Below, piece by piece: positions 1 through 12,904 of a stretch of 64,000 nt of DNA. The position numbers and the translations under genes were made by a program. This DNA comes from Cyanobacteriota bacterium (GTDB lineage Bacteria; Acidobacteriota; Vicinamibacteria; Vicinamibacterales; UBA2999): positions 123,443 through 187,442 of the forward strand of contig JAIEMQ010000007.1 of assembly GCA_019752015.1 (NCBI GenBank). The letters are read 5' to 3'. Under the pieces are notes generated by a model. That model worked only from the letters and a program-made list of their open reading frames with translations. It had not been told where the DNA came from and did no database searches. Each line of letters starts with the position of its first letter. Positions within the stretch are counted from its first letter, which is position 1.

Positions 1-2
1 TC

Positions 3-209
3 ACAGCCGTCTTTCGCCAAGTCCCAGAGGGGTACATCGGCTTTGTCGAGGAGCTACCCGGAGCTAACACACAGGGGGCAACTCTCGACGAAGCGCGCGC
101 CAACCTCCAAGAAGCTGTCGCCATGCTCCTCGACGCGAACCGAGAGTTGGCGCAGCAGGCGGCCGGCAAGGGACCGGTCATCCGCGAGCCGCTCAAGGTC
201 AGTGCGTGA
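3..209 (+). CDS. hicB: HicB-family antitoxin, 5' truncated by window edge
   Basis: Open frame from window start (TAVFRQVPEGYIGFVEELPGANTQGATLDEARANLQEAVAMLLDANREL...); typical HicB partial RNase-H fold pattern; overlaps downstream hicA by 4 nt (GTGA). Confidence 0.8.
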   Translation, partial: TAVFRQVPEGYIGFVEELPGANTQGATLDEARANLQEAVAMLLDANRELAQQAAGKGPVIREPLKVSA

Positions 210-388
210 AGCGCCGCGCGCTGGTCCGTCATCTGGAACAGAACGGCTGTCGGTTGCTCCGCGAAGGCGGCAACCATTCGATCTACGTCAGTTCGACCGG
301 CACAACATCGAGTGTTCCTCGACACACCGAAATCAACGACGACCTTTCAAGGAAGATCTGCAAAGACCTCGGCATTCCGGAACCATAG
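206..388 (+). CDS. hicA: HicA-family mRNA interferase toxin
   Basis: 60 aa, MKRRALVRHLEQNGCRLLREGGNHSIYVSS...VPRHTEINDDLSRKICKDLGI; GGNHSIY catalytic-His motif of HicA; GTG start overlapping hicB stop. Confidence 0.85.
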   Translation: MKRRALVRHLEQNGCRLLREGGNHSIYVSSTGTTSSVPRHTEINDDLSRKICKDLGIPEP

Positions 389-464
389 CTTCTTCGTCAG
401 CGTGGGGACCTGCGAGTATGTCGGACGTGCTGATTTCGATACCAGCAAGCCCCGATTGACACCG

Positions 465-3400
465 TCAGGATGAGAGCTTCTTCAACTGCGCTTCGATCGC
501 CTGCATCTCCTTGACGAGATCGGCGTAGCGATCGTAGGCGTCCTTGCCGATCTTCTGATCGGCCTGCGTGACCATGCGCTGGATGTTGCTCAGCTGATCG
601 ATCAGCATGCCCTGCGTGTAGATGCCGGGCGTCGTCACGACGCGCGCGTAGAGCTGCCGTAGCGGGTGATCGTACTTCGCTGCCGCCGGCGTATGGCCCG
701 GACCGCCGGCTTCGAGCCCCGGCTTGATGCCGGCCTTCTGCATCGCCTGCTCGATCGACTGCTGCAGCTTTCTTGCGTCGCTCATTGCATCGCGAAGCTG
801 CAGCTGGAATTTGACCTGCTCCGCGATGTCGCCGTCCGTGACCCCATCAGCGGCGACGCGAGGATCCGACTTCACGTCGAACGATCGCGTGATGGTCTGG
901 CCTCCTGAAGTCAGCCGCACGCTGTACTTGCCGGGAGGCACGACGGGTCCACCAAATCCGCCTTCCGGAGTGTTCGGCGCCCATGGGCCCGGATATCGAA
1001 GATCCCACGTGATGCGCTGCATGCCGGCTTCGGCGCGAATGCCCGCCGACCCGCCACCACCGCGGCGGAATCCGCCGCCGCCACCACCGCCTGCTGCGGG
1101 CCCTGAGCCTCCCGGCGCGATCACGCCCCACGTCTTTAACGCGCCGCCTTTCGCGTCGAGCACTTCGAGCCTGGTCTCCGCGCCGGGCGCGGTCGCGAAA
1201 TACAGATCGAAGTGCGCGCCCATGGTCGGGTACTCGGGCTCGGCCGTCGATGCAGGCGCGCCGCTGTTCCGCATGCGAATCGTTTCGCGCGGCTGGAACA
1301 ATGCGATCGCCGGCAGCTTCGATTGCTGTTCGAGAACAATCCGGCCAAAGCCGGATGCTCCACTGAGGGCGCCGATCAGCACGGCCCCTGTCGCCGACGT
1401 TGGCGTGCCATTGACGATGCGCGCGAGCTCCTGCAGCGGCGTGACGTTGTCCATGATCCACGCCGATCGGCCCATCGTCGAGATGACGAGATCGTTGCGA
1501 TGGACCTTGATGTCGGTGATCGGCGTCGTCGGGAGATTCTGCTGGAGCGGCTGCCAGTTCCTGCCGGCGTTGAACGAGACGTAGAAGCCGAACTCGGTGC
1601 CGGCGTAGAGCAGGCCGGGCTGCTTCGGATCCTCGCGAATCACGCGCGTGGCGTAGTCGTCGGGGATGCCGTTCTTGCCGTCGGTGAGCAGCGTCCACGT
1701 TTCGCCGTAGTTGTCGGTGCGATAGATATACGGCTTGAAGTCGTGCTCGCGCATGAAGCGATAGGCCGCAATGTAGGCCCGGCCTTTCATGTGCGGCGAG
1801 TCCTCCACGGTCTGGATGCGCGCGCCGACCAGATCTTTCGGCGTCACGTTCTTCCACGTCTTGCCGTTGTCGCGCGTCACGCTCACCGGACCGTCGTTGG
1901 CGCCGACCCAGATCACACCGCGCTCGAGGCGCGACTCGATCATCGAGTAGATCGTGGAGTACACCTCCTCACCAGTGACATCGCGCGTGATTGGATTGCC
2001 CGACACGATCTGATACTGCGGCTCTTTCGCCGTGAGATCGGGACTGATGATGTCCCACGAAATCCCTTCGTCGATCGAGCGATGCAGGACGTGCGACGCC
2101 TGGTAGATGACGCGCTCGTCGTGCGGCGACACGTAGACGACCGTCTGTCGAGGGAAGCGGTACTTGATGTCATCCGGATCGTGGCCGTAGCGATTCTGCG
2201 GATACACCCAATAGTGTTTTTCCTGTCCGGTCTCGGTGTTGAAGCGGCCGACCTCGCCCTTGCACGCGCCCCACACGACCTTGCCGTTCTTCTTCGGCCA
2301 GATTTGCCCGGTCTCGCAGCCCGACGCCTGCAGCCACGCCTGCGCGGGATGCTCGAAGCCCCACGATACCGGCGGCACGCTCGGAATGATCAGCGTGCTG
2401 TTGTCCTGCTGCGGCATGTAAAGGCGATACGGATACTGCTCGTCGACGGCGACCATGTAGTACTCGGCCGTCGGTTGATTGAGGATCGATGACCAGCTGC
2501 GTCCGCCATTCAGGCTGACGTTGGCGCCGCCGTCGTTCACCTGCAGAATGATGTCGGGGTTGTCCGGGTTGAACCACATGCCGTGGTTGTCGCCGTGCGG
2601 CGTCTCAACGGTGGCAGGGAAGGTCTTGCCGCCGTCGATCGATTTGCGCAGGTTCAGCTCGTTGACCCACACCTCGTTCTCATTCTTCGGATTGACGGTG
2701 ACGTAGTGGAAGTAGAACGGCCGCGCGCGAATCGCCTGGCTGCTGTTGACGAGCGTCCACGACTCGCCGGCATCACTCGATCGATACAGGCCGCCCTGAT
2801 TGCCGAGCGCCTCGACCATTGCATACAGCACGCGCGAATTGCTGCGCGCGATGTCGATGTCGATCTTGCCAATCAGATCCTTTGGCAAGCCGTTGGTGAT
2901 GTGCTTCCACGTCTCGCCGCCGTCGGTGGACTTGTAAATGCCACCTTCGCTGGCGGGGCCGCCGCTGATGATGTCCCAGCCCTTGCGGAAGCCCTTGTAC
3001 ATCGCCGCGTAGAGGATGTCCGGATTCTCCCAGTCGACTTCAATGTCGCGGCCGCCGGTCTCGTTGTTGACGAACAGCGTCTTCTTCCACGTCTTGCCGC
3101 CGTCGGTGGTCTTGAAAATGCCGCGCTCGTCGTTCGGACCAAACGGCGATCCGAGCGCGGCGAGCCACACGGTGTTGGTGTTGAACGGATGCACCTTGAT
3201 GCCGCCGATCTGTCCCGAGTCCCTGAGGCCGGCGAACGCCCAGGTCTTGCCGGCGTCGGTCGACTTGTAAACGCCGCGGCCGATGATCACGTTCGATCGA
3301 ATCGCCGCGCTCCCGGTGCCCACCCACACATGATTCGGATTCGAAGGCGCGACGTCGATCGATCCGATCGATCCGGTCGACGTGATCTGTCCGTCGCTGA

Positions 3401-3680
3401 CCGGGACCCACGTGATCCCGGCATCGTCCGTCTTCCACACGCCGCCGCCGACGCCGCCGAAATAAAACGTGTGCGGCTGCTGCCGCACGCCGGAATACGC
3501 CGTCACTCGTCCACCGCGAGTCGCGCCGACGCTGCGCCACTTGAGATCCTTGAACGCGTTGGCCGGGACGAGCTGATTCGCATCGCCTTGCGCCGAGACG
3601 CGAAGGGCAGGGGAGACGGTCAGGACCAGGGCAGTCAACGCGATGGCGCCGGCCGCTTGCAGCAACTTTGAAGTTCGCAT
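465..3680 (-). CDS. Secreted VPS10/sortilin-like BNR-repeat (glycosyl hydrolase-type beta-propeller) protein
   Basis: Signal peptide MRTSKLLQAAGAIALTALVLTVSPALRVSAQ; repeated S/T-x-D-G/A-G-x-T-W Asp-box motifs. The ORF extends upstream to 5360 but that part is antisense to the FnIII gene. Confidence 0.85.
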   Translation of the reverse strand: MRTSKLLQAAGAIALTALVLTVSPALRVSAQGDANQLVPANAFKDLKWRSVGATRGGRVTAYSGVRQQPHTFYFGGVGGGVWKTDDAGITWVPVSDGQITSTGSIGSIDVAPSNPNHVWVGTGSAAIRSNVIIGRGVYKSTDAGKTWAFAGLRDSGQIGGIKVHPFNTNTVWLAALGSPFGPNDERGIFKTTDGGKTWKKTLFVNNETGGRDIEVDWENPDILYAAMYKGFRKGWDIISGGPASEGGIYKSTDGGETWKHITNGLPKDLIGKIDIDIARSNSRVLYAMVEALGNQGGLYRSSDAGESWTLVNSSQAIRARPFYFHYVTVNPKNENEVWVNELNLRKSIDGGKTFPATVETPHGDNHGMWFNPDNPDIILQVNDGGANVSLNGGRSWSSILNQPTAEYYMVAVDEQYPYRLYMPQQDNSTLIIPSVPPVSWGFEHPAQAWLQASGCETGQIWPKKNGKVVWGACKGEVGRFNTETGQEKHYWVYPQNRYGHDPDDIKYRFPRQTVVYVSPHDERVIYQASHVLHRSIDEGISWDIISPDLTAKEPQYQIVSGNPITRDVTGEEVYSTIYSMIESRLERGVIWVGANDGPVSVTRDNGKTWKNVTPKDLVGARIQTVEDSPHMKGRAYIAAYRFMREHDFKPYIYRTDNYGETWTLLTDGKNGIPDDYATRVIREDPKQPGLLYAGTEFGFYVSFNAGRNWQPLQQNLPTTPITDIKVHRNDLVISTMGRSAWIMDNVTPLQELARIVNGTPTSATGAVLIGALSGASGFGRIVLEQQSKLPAIALFQPRETIRMRNSGAPASTAEPEYPTMGAHFDLYFATAPGAETRLEVLDAKGGALKTWGVIAPGGSGPAAGGGGGGGFRRGGGGSAGIRAEAGMQRITWDLRYPGPWAPNTPEGGFGGPVVPPGKYSVRLTSGGQTITRSFDVKSDPRVAADGVTDGDIAEQVKFQLQLRDAMSDARKLQQSIEQAMQKAGIKPGLEAGGPGHTPAAAKYDHPLRQLYARVVTTPGIYTQGMLIDQLSNIQRMVTQADQKIGKDAYDRYADLVKEMQAIEAQLKKLSS

Positions 3681-3830
3681 GACCCAAAAGTATAGCGTCG
3701 CGGCTCGCGCCAACTTCGTTAGCGGGCTGTCCCGTTCTGATACGGATCGGCTGGTTGGGACGTCGATTTGTTCGGTTTCCGGGCCGATCCTGCCCGGAAC
3801 GGGACTTGCGAATTTACGCCCGTCTAGACC

Positions 3831-5731
<1,901 letters not shown>

Positions 5732-5736
5732 CTAGC

Positions 5737-6735
5737 CTATTTCCTTACGTGCCTCTCCAGCATCTGCCTTCTCACCACGCCGCCATAGACGTTGCCTTGC
5801 GCATCGACGCCGACACCTTCGGCACCGGAGTGATCGCCGGTCGTTGATTCCATGTCCTCGATGAACGCCGTCACCGAGCCGTCCTTCGCACTGCCGATGC
5901 GGATGCCCTTCTTGATCCCCATCAGCTCGTGGGCGCCGGTGTCGGGTCCCGATTCGGAGTCGGCGACGTAGATCGTGTCGTCTGTGGTGATGAAGATGCC
6001 GCTCGGCCGGCCGAACTGCCGCCATTCATCGAGATAGCGTCCGTCCTGATCGAAGATCTGGATGCGATTGTTCTCGCGATCGCCGACGAAGAGCCGGCCG
6101 CGTGAGTCCATCGCGATCGTGTGCGGCTCACTGAGCTCGCCGCGGCCTGACCCTTTCTTGCCCCATTCCTTGATGTACTTGCCGTCTTTGGTAAATCGCA
6201 CCACGCGGTTGTTCTTGCCGTTGCGATGGCTGTCGGTGACGAAGATGTCGCCGCTCGGAGCGATCAGCACGTCGGTCGGCTGGTCGAAGAGATCGGGCGT
6301 GGAGCCGCTGACGCCGGCCTTGCCGAGCGTCATCAGCACTTTGCCCTCGGGGCTGAACTTGAAGACCTGGTGGCCAATGCCGTTCTCGCCGCGCGCATCG
6401 GTGACCCACAGGTTGCCGCCGCGATCGACCGTCGCGCCGTGCGGGAAGATGAACATCTTCGCGCCCCACTGCGCGAGCAGCTTGCCGGCGGCGTTGTACT
6501 TGAGGATCGGCGCTTCCGCTCGATTCGCGCACGAGTTCGCCAAGCAGCGATGAATCACGTAGATCGATCCGTCCGGCGCCGGCTCGATCGCCGTGACGGC
6601 CGCCCACTTCACGCCCGCGGGCAGCTCACCCCAATTGCGCGTCGTCTGATACGGCTGCGGCAGATCGTTTCGCGGCGCGCCTTGTGTCGCGCCGATGCCG
6701 AGCGTTGCTGCGACGACGATGACCGCGCGGGTCAT
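5737..6735 (-). CDS. Secreted NHL-repeat beta-propeller (peptidylglycine amidating lyase-like)
   Basis: MTRAVIVVAATLGIGATQG signal; NHL-type repeats (GRGELSEPHTIAMDSRGRLFVGDRENNRIQIFDQDGRYLDEW). Confidence 0.75.
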   Translation of the reverse strand: MTRAVIVVAATLGIGATQGAPRNDLPQPYQTTRNWGELPAGVKWAAVTAIEPAPDGSIYVIHRCLANSCANRAEAPILKYNAAGKLLAQWGAKMFIFPHGATVDRGGNLWVTDARGENGIGHQVFKFSPEGKVLMTLGKAGVSGSTPDLFDQPTDVLIAPSGDIFVTDSHRNGKNNRVVRFTKDGKYIKEWGKKGSGRGELSEPHTIAMDSRGRLFVGDRENNRIQIFDQDGRYLDEWRQFGRPSGIFITTDDTIYVADSESGPDTGAHELMGIKKGIRIGSAKDGSVTAFIEDMESTTGDHSGAEGVGVDAQGNVYGGVVRRQMLERHVRK

Positions 6736-7100
6736 TTCTCGGTGACCTGCAGCCGCTCGTTGACTTCGAGCGTCGGCCACTCCTCTTTGCCTTCGTCGGT
6801 CGGCGTCGCGGTGATCGTGAAACCCGTCGCCGTGATCGACGCGGTGAAGGTGTAACCACGCTGCTCGGTGCCGCCGGGCAGCAGGTTCTCATTCGCGAGC
6901 TGCTCGAGCGTCGCGTACTTGCCGTTGCTCGCCTGGTATTGCTGCTCGGTCTTGGCGATCGTCAGCAGCCGCTGCCGGATCGCGACCGTGTCGATCTGCT
7001 CCTGTGGAGAGCCTTCCGGAAGATCTTCAAGCGAGCGCTGATAAAACCAGAACCCGGCACCGAGCACGATGATGACGGCGAGGATACCGAAGACGCGCAT
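6732..7100 (-). CDS. Small single-TM protein, type IV pilin/pseudopilin-like hypothetical
   Basis: N-terminal TM helix MRVFGILAVIIVLGAGFWFYQ then TIAKTEQQYQASNGKYATLEQL (pilin-like); ATGA overlap with the next gene. Confidence 0.5.
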   Translation of the reverse strand: MRVFGILAVIIVLGAGFWFYQRSLEDLPEGSPQEQIDTVAIRQRLLTIAKTEQQYQASNGKYATLEQLANENLLPGGTEQRGYTFTASITATGFTITATPTDEGKEEWPTLEVNERLQVTEK

Positions 7101-7122
7101 CGCGTCGCTCCCTCACGCGGGT

Positions 7123-8820
7123 CTAGAACAATCCGACGATACGACCGTCCGCCCCCACGTCGATAGCGTCGGCCGCCGGCACCTTCGGAAGGCCAGGCAT
7201 GGTCATGATCTCACCGCAGATCGCGACCACGAACTCCGCGCCCGCGGAGAGCCGGACCTCGCGCACGTTGATGATGTGATCGACCGGCGCGCCCTTGGCG
7301 TCGGGATTGGTCGAGAAGCTGTACTGCGTCTTGGCGACGCAGATCGGCGCCTTGCCGTAGCCCATCGCCTCGAACGCCGCGAGTTGGTCCTTCACTGCCT
7401 TGTCGGCCGTGACATCGCTGGCGCGGTAAATCTCGCGCGCGATGGTGCGGATCTTCTCGAACAACGGCATCTCGTCGGGATAGAGGAACTTCAGCTTGCT
7501 CTTGCCGCTGTCGCAGACCTTGGCGACCGCGTGCGCGAGCTCGGTCGCGCCCTGCCCGCCCATCGCCCAGTGATCGGCCATGTGGCATTCGACGCCGAGC
7601 TTGCCGCACTCCGACTTGACGAGCGCAATCTCCGCGTCGGTGTCGGCGCTGAAGCGGTTGATCGAGATCACCGGCTCGAGTCCGAACTTGCGCACGTTCT
7701 CGACGTGGCGGCGCAGGTTGCTCATACCGGTCGCGAGCGCTTTCAGATCTTCCTTCTTCAGATCGTCCTTCTTGACGCCGCCGTGCATCTTCAGCGCGCG
7801 GATGGTGGCGACCAGCACGACGCACGACGGCTCGATGCCGGCCTTGCGGCACTTGATGTCGAGGAACTTCTCGCCGCCAAGATCGGCGCCGAAGCCCGCC
7901 TCGGTGACCACATAATCCGCCAGCTTCAACGCCGTCGTCGTCGCGAGCACCGAATTGCAGCCGTGTGCGATGTTGGCGAACGGCCCGCCGTGAATGAACG
8001 CCGGCGTGCCTTCGAGCGTCTGCACCAGGTTGGGTGCGAGCGCGTCCTTCAGCAGCGCCGTCATTGCGCCTTGCGCTTTCAGATCGCTGGCGCGAACCGG
8101 TTTCTTGTCCCGCGTGTAGCCGACGATGATGCTGCCGAGCCGGCGCCGCAGATCGTCGAGATCTGAGGCGAGGCAGAAGATTGCCATCACTTCGGATGCG
8201 ACCGTGATGTCGAAGCCGTCTTCGCGCGGGAAGCCGTTGGCGCTGCCGCCGAGCGAGCCGACGATCTCGCGCAGCGCGCGATCGTTCATGTCCATCACGC
8301 GCCGCCACGTCACGCGGCGCGGATCGATGCCGAGCGGATTGCCCCAGTAAATATGGTTGTCGAGCAACGCGGCCAGCAGGTTGTTGGCCGACGTGATGGC
8401 GTGGAAGTCGCCGGTGAAGTGCAGGTTGATGTCTTCCATCGGCACGACCTGCGCGTAGCCGCCGCCGGCGGCGCCGCCTTTCATGCCGAACGAGGGTCCC
8501 AGCGACGGCTCGCGCAGGCACAGCATCGCCTTCTTGCCGATGACGTTGAGCGCGTCGGTCAATCCGACCGTCGTCGTGGTCTTGCCTTCGCCGGCAGGAG
8601 TCGGCGTGATCGCCGAGACCAGGATCAACTTGCCGTCGGGTTTCCCTTTGAGCGACTTGACGTAGTCCATCGACAGCTTGGCCTTGTAGTGGCCGTACGG
8701 GACCAGGTCCTGCGCCTTGATGCCGAGCCGCTTGCCGGCAATCTCGAGGATCGGCGTCATCGCCGCCGCTTGCGAAATTTCGATGTCGCTCTTGGGATTC
8801 TGATGCTGCGAAGCAGGCAT
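7123..8820 (-). CDS. fhs: Formate--tetrahydrofolate ligase
   Basis: 565 aa; [22 protein letters not shown]-loop, [36 protein letters not shown], all characteristic of FTHFS. Confidence 0.97.
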   Translation of the reverse strand: MPASQHQNPKSDIEISQAAAMTPILEIAGKRLGIKAQDLVPYGHYKAKLSMDYVKSLKGKPDGKLILVSAITPTPAGEGKTTTTVGLTDALNVIGKKAMLCLREPSLGPSFGMKGGAAGGGYAQVVPMEDINLHFTGDFHAITSANNLLAALLDNHIYWGNPLGIDPRRVTWRRVMDMNDRALREIVGSLGGSANGFPREDGFDITVASEVMAIFCLASDLDDLRRRLGSIIVGYTRDKKPVRASDLKAQGAMTALLKDALAPNLVQTLEGTPAFIHGGPFANIAHGCNSVLATTTALKLADYVVTEAGFGADLGGEKFLDIKCRKAGIEPSCVVLVATIRALKMHGGVKKDDLKKEDLKALATGMSNLRRHVENVRKFGLEPVISINRFSADTDAEIALVKSECGKLGVECHMADHWAMGGQGATELAHAVAKVCDSGKSKLKFLYPDEMPLFEKIRTIAREIYRASDVTADKAVKDQLAAFEAMGYGKAPICVAKTQYSFSTNPDAKGAPVDHIINVREVRLSAGAEFVVAICGEIMTMPGLPKVPAADAIDVGADGRIVGLF

Positions 8821-8822
8821 GT

Positions 8823-9752
8823 TTACACCAGTCGCGTACCGACAGCGACGTTAGCGGACTTGACGAATTCTCCCGCGGTGATCTTTCCACCGTCGGCGGG
8901 TTTGACGCGCAGGATTTGGAAGCGGCCGTCCGCGCACACGACCGTGAAGCCGGCATCGCCGGCGTCGACGATCTCGCCGATCTTGCCGCCGATGCCTTTC
9001 GGATCGCTGGCAGGGATCGGCTTCGCCTCGAAGATCTGCAGCGTCGCGCCGTTGATCGTCGTCCACGCGCCGGGCGCCGGGCTGCAGCCGCGGATCAGCG
9101 GATCGATCTGCCGCCACGACTTGCCCCAGTCGATCCGCGCGGTCTCGGCGGTGCACTTGCCTTCGTACGTGGCGAGGCTCTCGTCCTGGACGATGCGCGG
9201 CGCCTTGCCGGCTTTCACGAGATCGACCGCTTCGAGCATCGCATCGACGCCCATCGGGAACAGCCGATCGAAATACACCGTGCCGAGCGTGTCGGTGTTG
9301 GAGATCGGCGTCTTCTTCTGCAGCAGGACCGGACCCGTATCGAGACCGTTGTCGGGCCAGAAGATCGACAGGCCGGTTTCCTTCGCACCGAGAATGATCG
9401 GCCAGTTGATCGATGAAGCGCCGCGATGCAGAGGAAGCAGGGAAGGGTGGTACTGAATCGAACCGTGGGTCGGGATGTTGAGAAAATCTTCCGGCACGAA
9501 CAAGGTGACAAACGCCATCACCTGCAGGTCCGGCTTCAGCGCGCGGAATTCATCCCAGACTTCAGGTTTCCGATACGACGCCGGCTGGTAGACCGGCAGC
9601 TTCGCTGCGACCGCCGCTTCTTTCAGCGGATCCGGTTTCTGCCCGGGTTTCTCGGGCGCGACGTAGACGGCAACCACGTTGTCGCCGCGCTTGAGGAGCG
9701 CCTCGAGCACGGCCTTGCCGAAGGCCTGCTGGCCGTGAACGACGATCCGCAT
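8823..9752 (-). CDS. Formyltransferase-family protein resembling the ALDH1L1 (10-formyl-THF dehydrogenase) N-terminal hydrolase domain
   Basis: [50 protein letters not shown] closely resembles remembered ALDH1L1 sequence; HPSLLP formyltransferase signature and catalytic Asp (GLDTG). Confidence 0.85.
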   Translation of the reverse strand: MRIVVHGQQAFGKAVLEALLKRGDNVVAVYVAPEKPGQKPDPLKEAAVAAKLPVYQPASYRKPEVWDEFRALKPDLQVMAFVTLFVPEDFLNIPTHGSIQYHPSLLPLHRGASSINWPIILGAKETGLSIFWPDNGLDTGPVLLQKKTPISNTDTLGTVYFDRLFPMGVDAMLEAVDLVKAGKAPRIVQDESLATYEGKCTAETARIDWGKSWRQIDPLIRGCSPAPGAWTTINGATLQIFEAKPIPASDPKGIGGKIGEIVDAGDAGFTVVCADGRFQILRVKPADGGKITAGEFVKSANVAVGTRLV

Positions 9753-9764
9753 GTGTCTGCGCTC

Positions 9765-11144
9765 CTAGGAGCCTTTTTCTTCGGGTGTGATGGCGCCGGA
9801 GCTCTTGATGCCGGCGACCTCTTTCTTGCTGTAGCCCAACACCTTCGTCAGGATTTCTTCGGTGTGCTCGCCGAGCAGCGGCGCGCGCTTGACGTCGCAG
9901 ATCGAATCCGACAGCTTCACCGGGTTACCCACCGTCAGGTACTTGCCGCGAACCGGGTGGTCGACTTCAACGACGGTACCAGTCGCGCGCAGCGACGGCT
10001 CTTCAGCGATCTCTTTCATCGACAGGATCGGACCGACGGGAATGTCGTGCGCGTTACACAACTCCATGACTTCGAACTTCGTCTTGGTCATGGTCCACGC
10101 TTCGATGGTCGCGAAGATCTGCTTCAATCGCGGCAACCGTGCCGGCGGTTTCGCGTAGTCGGGATGCGTTTTCCATTCCGGCTTGCCAATCAGATCGCAG
10201 ATCGCTTCCCACACCGGCGCCTGCGTGATGAAGTAAATGTAGGCGTCGGGATCGGTTTCCCAGCCCTTGCACTTGAGAATCCAGCCCGGCTGGCCGCCGC
10301 CTGAATCGTTGCCGGCGCGCGGCACGGCCTTGCCGAACGGCACGCCCTCGCCAAACTGGCTGTACTCCTCGAGCGGACCGTGCTTGAGGCGTTGTTGATC
10401 GCGCAGCTTGACGCGCGCGAGGTTGAGCACGCCGTCCTGCATGGCGCACAGCACGCGCTGTCCGCGCCCGGTGCGGTTGCGCTGGAAGAGCGCCGCGACG
10501 ATGCCGAAGGCGAGGTGGAGGCCGGTGCCGGAATCGCCGATCTGCGCGCCGGTCACCAGCGGCGGACCTTCGCGGAATCCCGTCGTCGATGCCGCGCCGC
10601 CGGCGCACTGCGCGATGTTCTCGTAGACCTTGCACTCTTCGTACGGGCCCGGGCCGAAGCCCTTCACCGACGCCATGATCATGCGCGGGTTGAGCTTGTG
10701 CACGTGTTCCCAGGTGAAGCCCATGCGATCGAGCGTGCCGGGCGCAAAGTTTTCGACCAGCACGTCGCACGTCTTCACGAGCCGCTCGATGATCTCCTTG
10801 CCCTTCGGATGCTTCGAATCGATCGTGATCGATCGTTTGTTGCCGTTCAGCATCGTGAAGTAGAGCGAGTCGGCGCCCTTCACGTCGCGGAGCTGCGTGC
10901 GCGTAATGTCGCCGACGCCGGGCCGCTCGACCTTGATGCAGTCGGCGCCGAGGTAGCCGAGCAACTGCGTGCAAGTGGGACCCGACTGCACGTGCGTGAA
11001 ATCGAGAATGCGGACGCCGTCGAGCGCCTTGCCCATCCTGCCCCACGGCTTTTCAGCGTTCGGCTTCTGCCTTCTGCCTTCTGCCTTTTGCCTTTTGCCT
11101 TCTGCCTTCTGCCTTGTCTGTGTCTTTGACGTTTTCTTAGCCAT
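9765..11144 (-). CDS. frc: Formyl-CoA:oxalate CoA-transferase (class III CoA-transferase)
   Basis: [84 protein letters not shown]: near-identical blocks to Oxalobacter Frc. Start at 11144 (TGATG coupling) or internal ATG at 11036. Confidence 0.92.
   Translation of the reverse strand: MAKKTSKTQTRQKAEGKRQKAEGRRQKPNAEKPWGRMGKALDGVRILDFTHVQSGPTCTQLLGYLGADCIKVERPGVGDITRTQLRDVKGADSLYFTMLNGNKRSITIDSKHPKGKEIIERLVKTCDVLVENFAPGTLDRMGFTWEHVHKLNPRMIMASVKGFGPGPYEECKVYENIAQCAGGAASTTGFREGPPLVTGAQIGDSGTGLHLAFGIVAALFQRNRTGRGQRVLCAMQDGVLNLARVKLRDQQRLKHGPLEEYSQFGEGVPFGKAVPRAGNDSGGGQPGWILKCKGWETDPDAYIYFITQAPVWEAICDLIGKPEWKTHPDYAKPPARLPRLKQIFATIEAWTMTKTKFEVMELCNAHDIPVGPILSMKEIAEEPSLRATGTVVEVDHPVRGKYLTVGNPVKLSDSICDVKRAPLLGEHTEEILTKVLGYSKKEVAGIKSSGAITPEEKGS
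11065..11113 (-). repeat. 7-bp tandem repeat (TTCTGCC/TTTTGCC), 7 units, inside the frc N-terminal extension
   Basis: ttctgcc ttctgcc ttctgcc ttttgcc ttttgcc ttctgcc ttctgcc read directly. Confidence 0.95.
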
Positions 11145-12904
11145 CACTTGTACATCGTCTGATTCTTGGTGCCGGGGGCGTACTCGTTCGGATCCACCCA
11201 GATGTTGATCACCGCCGACTTGCCGGTCCTGGCCACCATCTCGCGCGCCTGTTTGAGCGCCGGCGCGATCTTCGACGCCTCGCGCACTTCCACGCCCCAG
11301 CCGCCCCACATTTGCGGGAACACCGAGAAGTTCATGTCACCGAGCTTGTTGCCGACGTTGCCGCGCTCGGGGCCGTACTTCGCCATCTGGCCGTAGCGGA
11401 TCTGGTTCATCGCCGAGTTATTGCCGATCACCGCGATGTACGGGGCGCCAAAACGATCGGCGGTCTCCATGTCGAACGCCGTCATGCCGAAGGCGCCGTC
11501 GCCGTAGTAGCAGAGCACTTCTTTCTTCGGGTGCGCGAGCTTGGCGGCCATCGCGAAGCCGGTGCCGACGCCGAGCGAGCCGAGCGCTCCCGGGTCCATC
11601 CAGTTGCCGGGTCCGCGCGGACGCACCGCCTGCGCCGAGATCGTCACGACGTCGCCGCCGTCGCCGACGTAGATCGTGTCGTCGGTCAGGAACTCGTTGA
11701 TCTCGTAAGCGACGCGATACGGATGAATGGGCGACTGAGCCGACGTGAACATCGGCATCAGCTTTTGCAGCGCCGCGTCTTCCGCCTCGGTCAGCTGCTT
11801 CATCCATTCCTTGCGCGCCTGGCGCTTGTCGTTCTTCAGCCGTCCGCCCGCCGCCTGCAGCACGGCGCGGCACACCGCGCCCGGATCGCCGGCGATGCCG
11901 AGATCGACGTTCCGGTTCTTGCCGACGATGTTGTAGCCGAGATCGATCTGCACCAGCGTCGGTACTTTGATGCGCTTGCCGTAACCCATGCGGAAGTCGA
12001 ACGGCGTGCCGACGATCACGACGACGTCGGCCTTGTCGAAGGCGAGCGAGCGCGTGCGATCGAAGTGATGCGGATCGCCTGGGGGCAGGAAACCGCGCGC
12101 GGCGCCGTTGAAATATCCGGGAATGTCGAGACCGCGCAGCAGCGCGACGGCTTCGTTGTGACCGCGGGCCGCCCAGACTTGCTGACCGAACAGAATCGCC
12201 GGCCGTTCGGCATTGACGAGGATGTCGGCGAGCCGCTCGATGTCCGCGGGATCGCCAATCGATTTGGTGGAGGCGCGGTACTTCCCTGGCTGCGGCAGCA
12301 CGGCTTTGGTGATGTCGACCTCCCGGTCGAGCACGTCGCGCGGAATTTCGAGATACGACGGACCGTAGGCGCCGTTGAAACATTCACGCGCCGCCATAGT
12401 AATCATGTCGGCGACGCGTTCGGTCGACATCACGGTGGAGGCGAACTTGGTGATCGGCCGCATCATGTCGACGTGCGGCAGATCCTGCAGGCCGCCCATG
12501 CGCCACTGGCCGAGCGCGCTCTGGCCGCCGATGTGGAGCACCGGACTCTCCGAACGGAATGCGGTCGCAATGCCCGTGACCGCGTTCGTGCAGCCAGGAC
12601 CCGCCGTGGTCACGACACAGCCGAGCTTGCCGGTCTGCCGAGCGTAACCGTCCGCGGCGTGTGCCGCGGTCTGTTCGTGACGGACGTCGACGATCTTGAT
12701 GCCTTCGTCGATGCAGCCGTCATAGATGTCGATGATGTGTCCACCACAGAGGGTGAAGATGGTGTCGACGCCCTCGGCCTTGAGGGCCTTGGCCACCAGA
12801 TGCCCGCCCGAGATCACGTTGATGTCCCGGCTTTTTTCCTTGAGCGTGTCGTCGGCCGTGGTCGTTGCGGCCTGCGCGGGTTTTACAGCGGTAGCGTCAG
12901 ACAT
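11144..12904 (-). CDS. ThDP-dependent enzyme, oxalyl-CoA decarboxylase / 2-hydroxyacyl-CoA lyase-like
   Basis: ThDP-binding [29 protein letters not shown] and N-terminal [33 protein letters not shown]; gene context with frc. Confidence 0.8.
   Translation of the reverse strand: MSDATAVKPAQAATTTADDTLKEKSRDINVISGGHLVAKALKAEGVDTIFTLCGGHIIDIYDGCIDEGIKIVDVRHEQTAAHAADGYARQTGKLGCVVTTAGPGCTNAVTGIATAFRSESPVLHIGGQSALGQWRMGGLQDLPHVDMMRPITKFASTVMSTERVADMITMAARECFNGAYGPSYLEIPRDVLDREVDITKAVLPQPGKYRASTKSIGDPADIERLADILVNAERPAILFGQQVWAARGHNEAVALLRGLDIPGYFNGAARGFLPPGDPHHFDRTRSLAFDKADVVVIVGTPFDFRMGYGKRIKVPTLVQIDLGYNIVGKNRNVDLGIAGDPGAVCRAVLQAAGGRLKNDKRQARKEWMKQLTEAEDAALQKLMPMFTSAQSPIHPYRVAYEINEFLTDDTIYVGDGGDVVTISAQAVRPRGPGNWMDPGALGSLGVGTGFAMAAKLAHPKKEVLCYYGDGAFGMTAFDMETADRFGAPYIAVIGNNSAMNQIRYGQMAKYGPERGNVGNKLGDMNFSVFPQMWGGWGVEVREASKIAPALKQAREMVARTGKSAVINIWVDPNEYAPGTKNQTMYK

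Noticed and set aside
7211-8956. 581-aa minus ORF in an alternative frame over fhs
   Set aside because: Overlaps fhs in a different frame with Arg-rich sequence; fhs is unambiguous.
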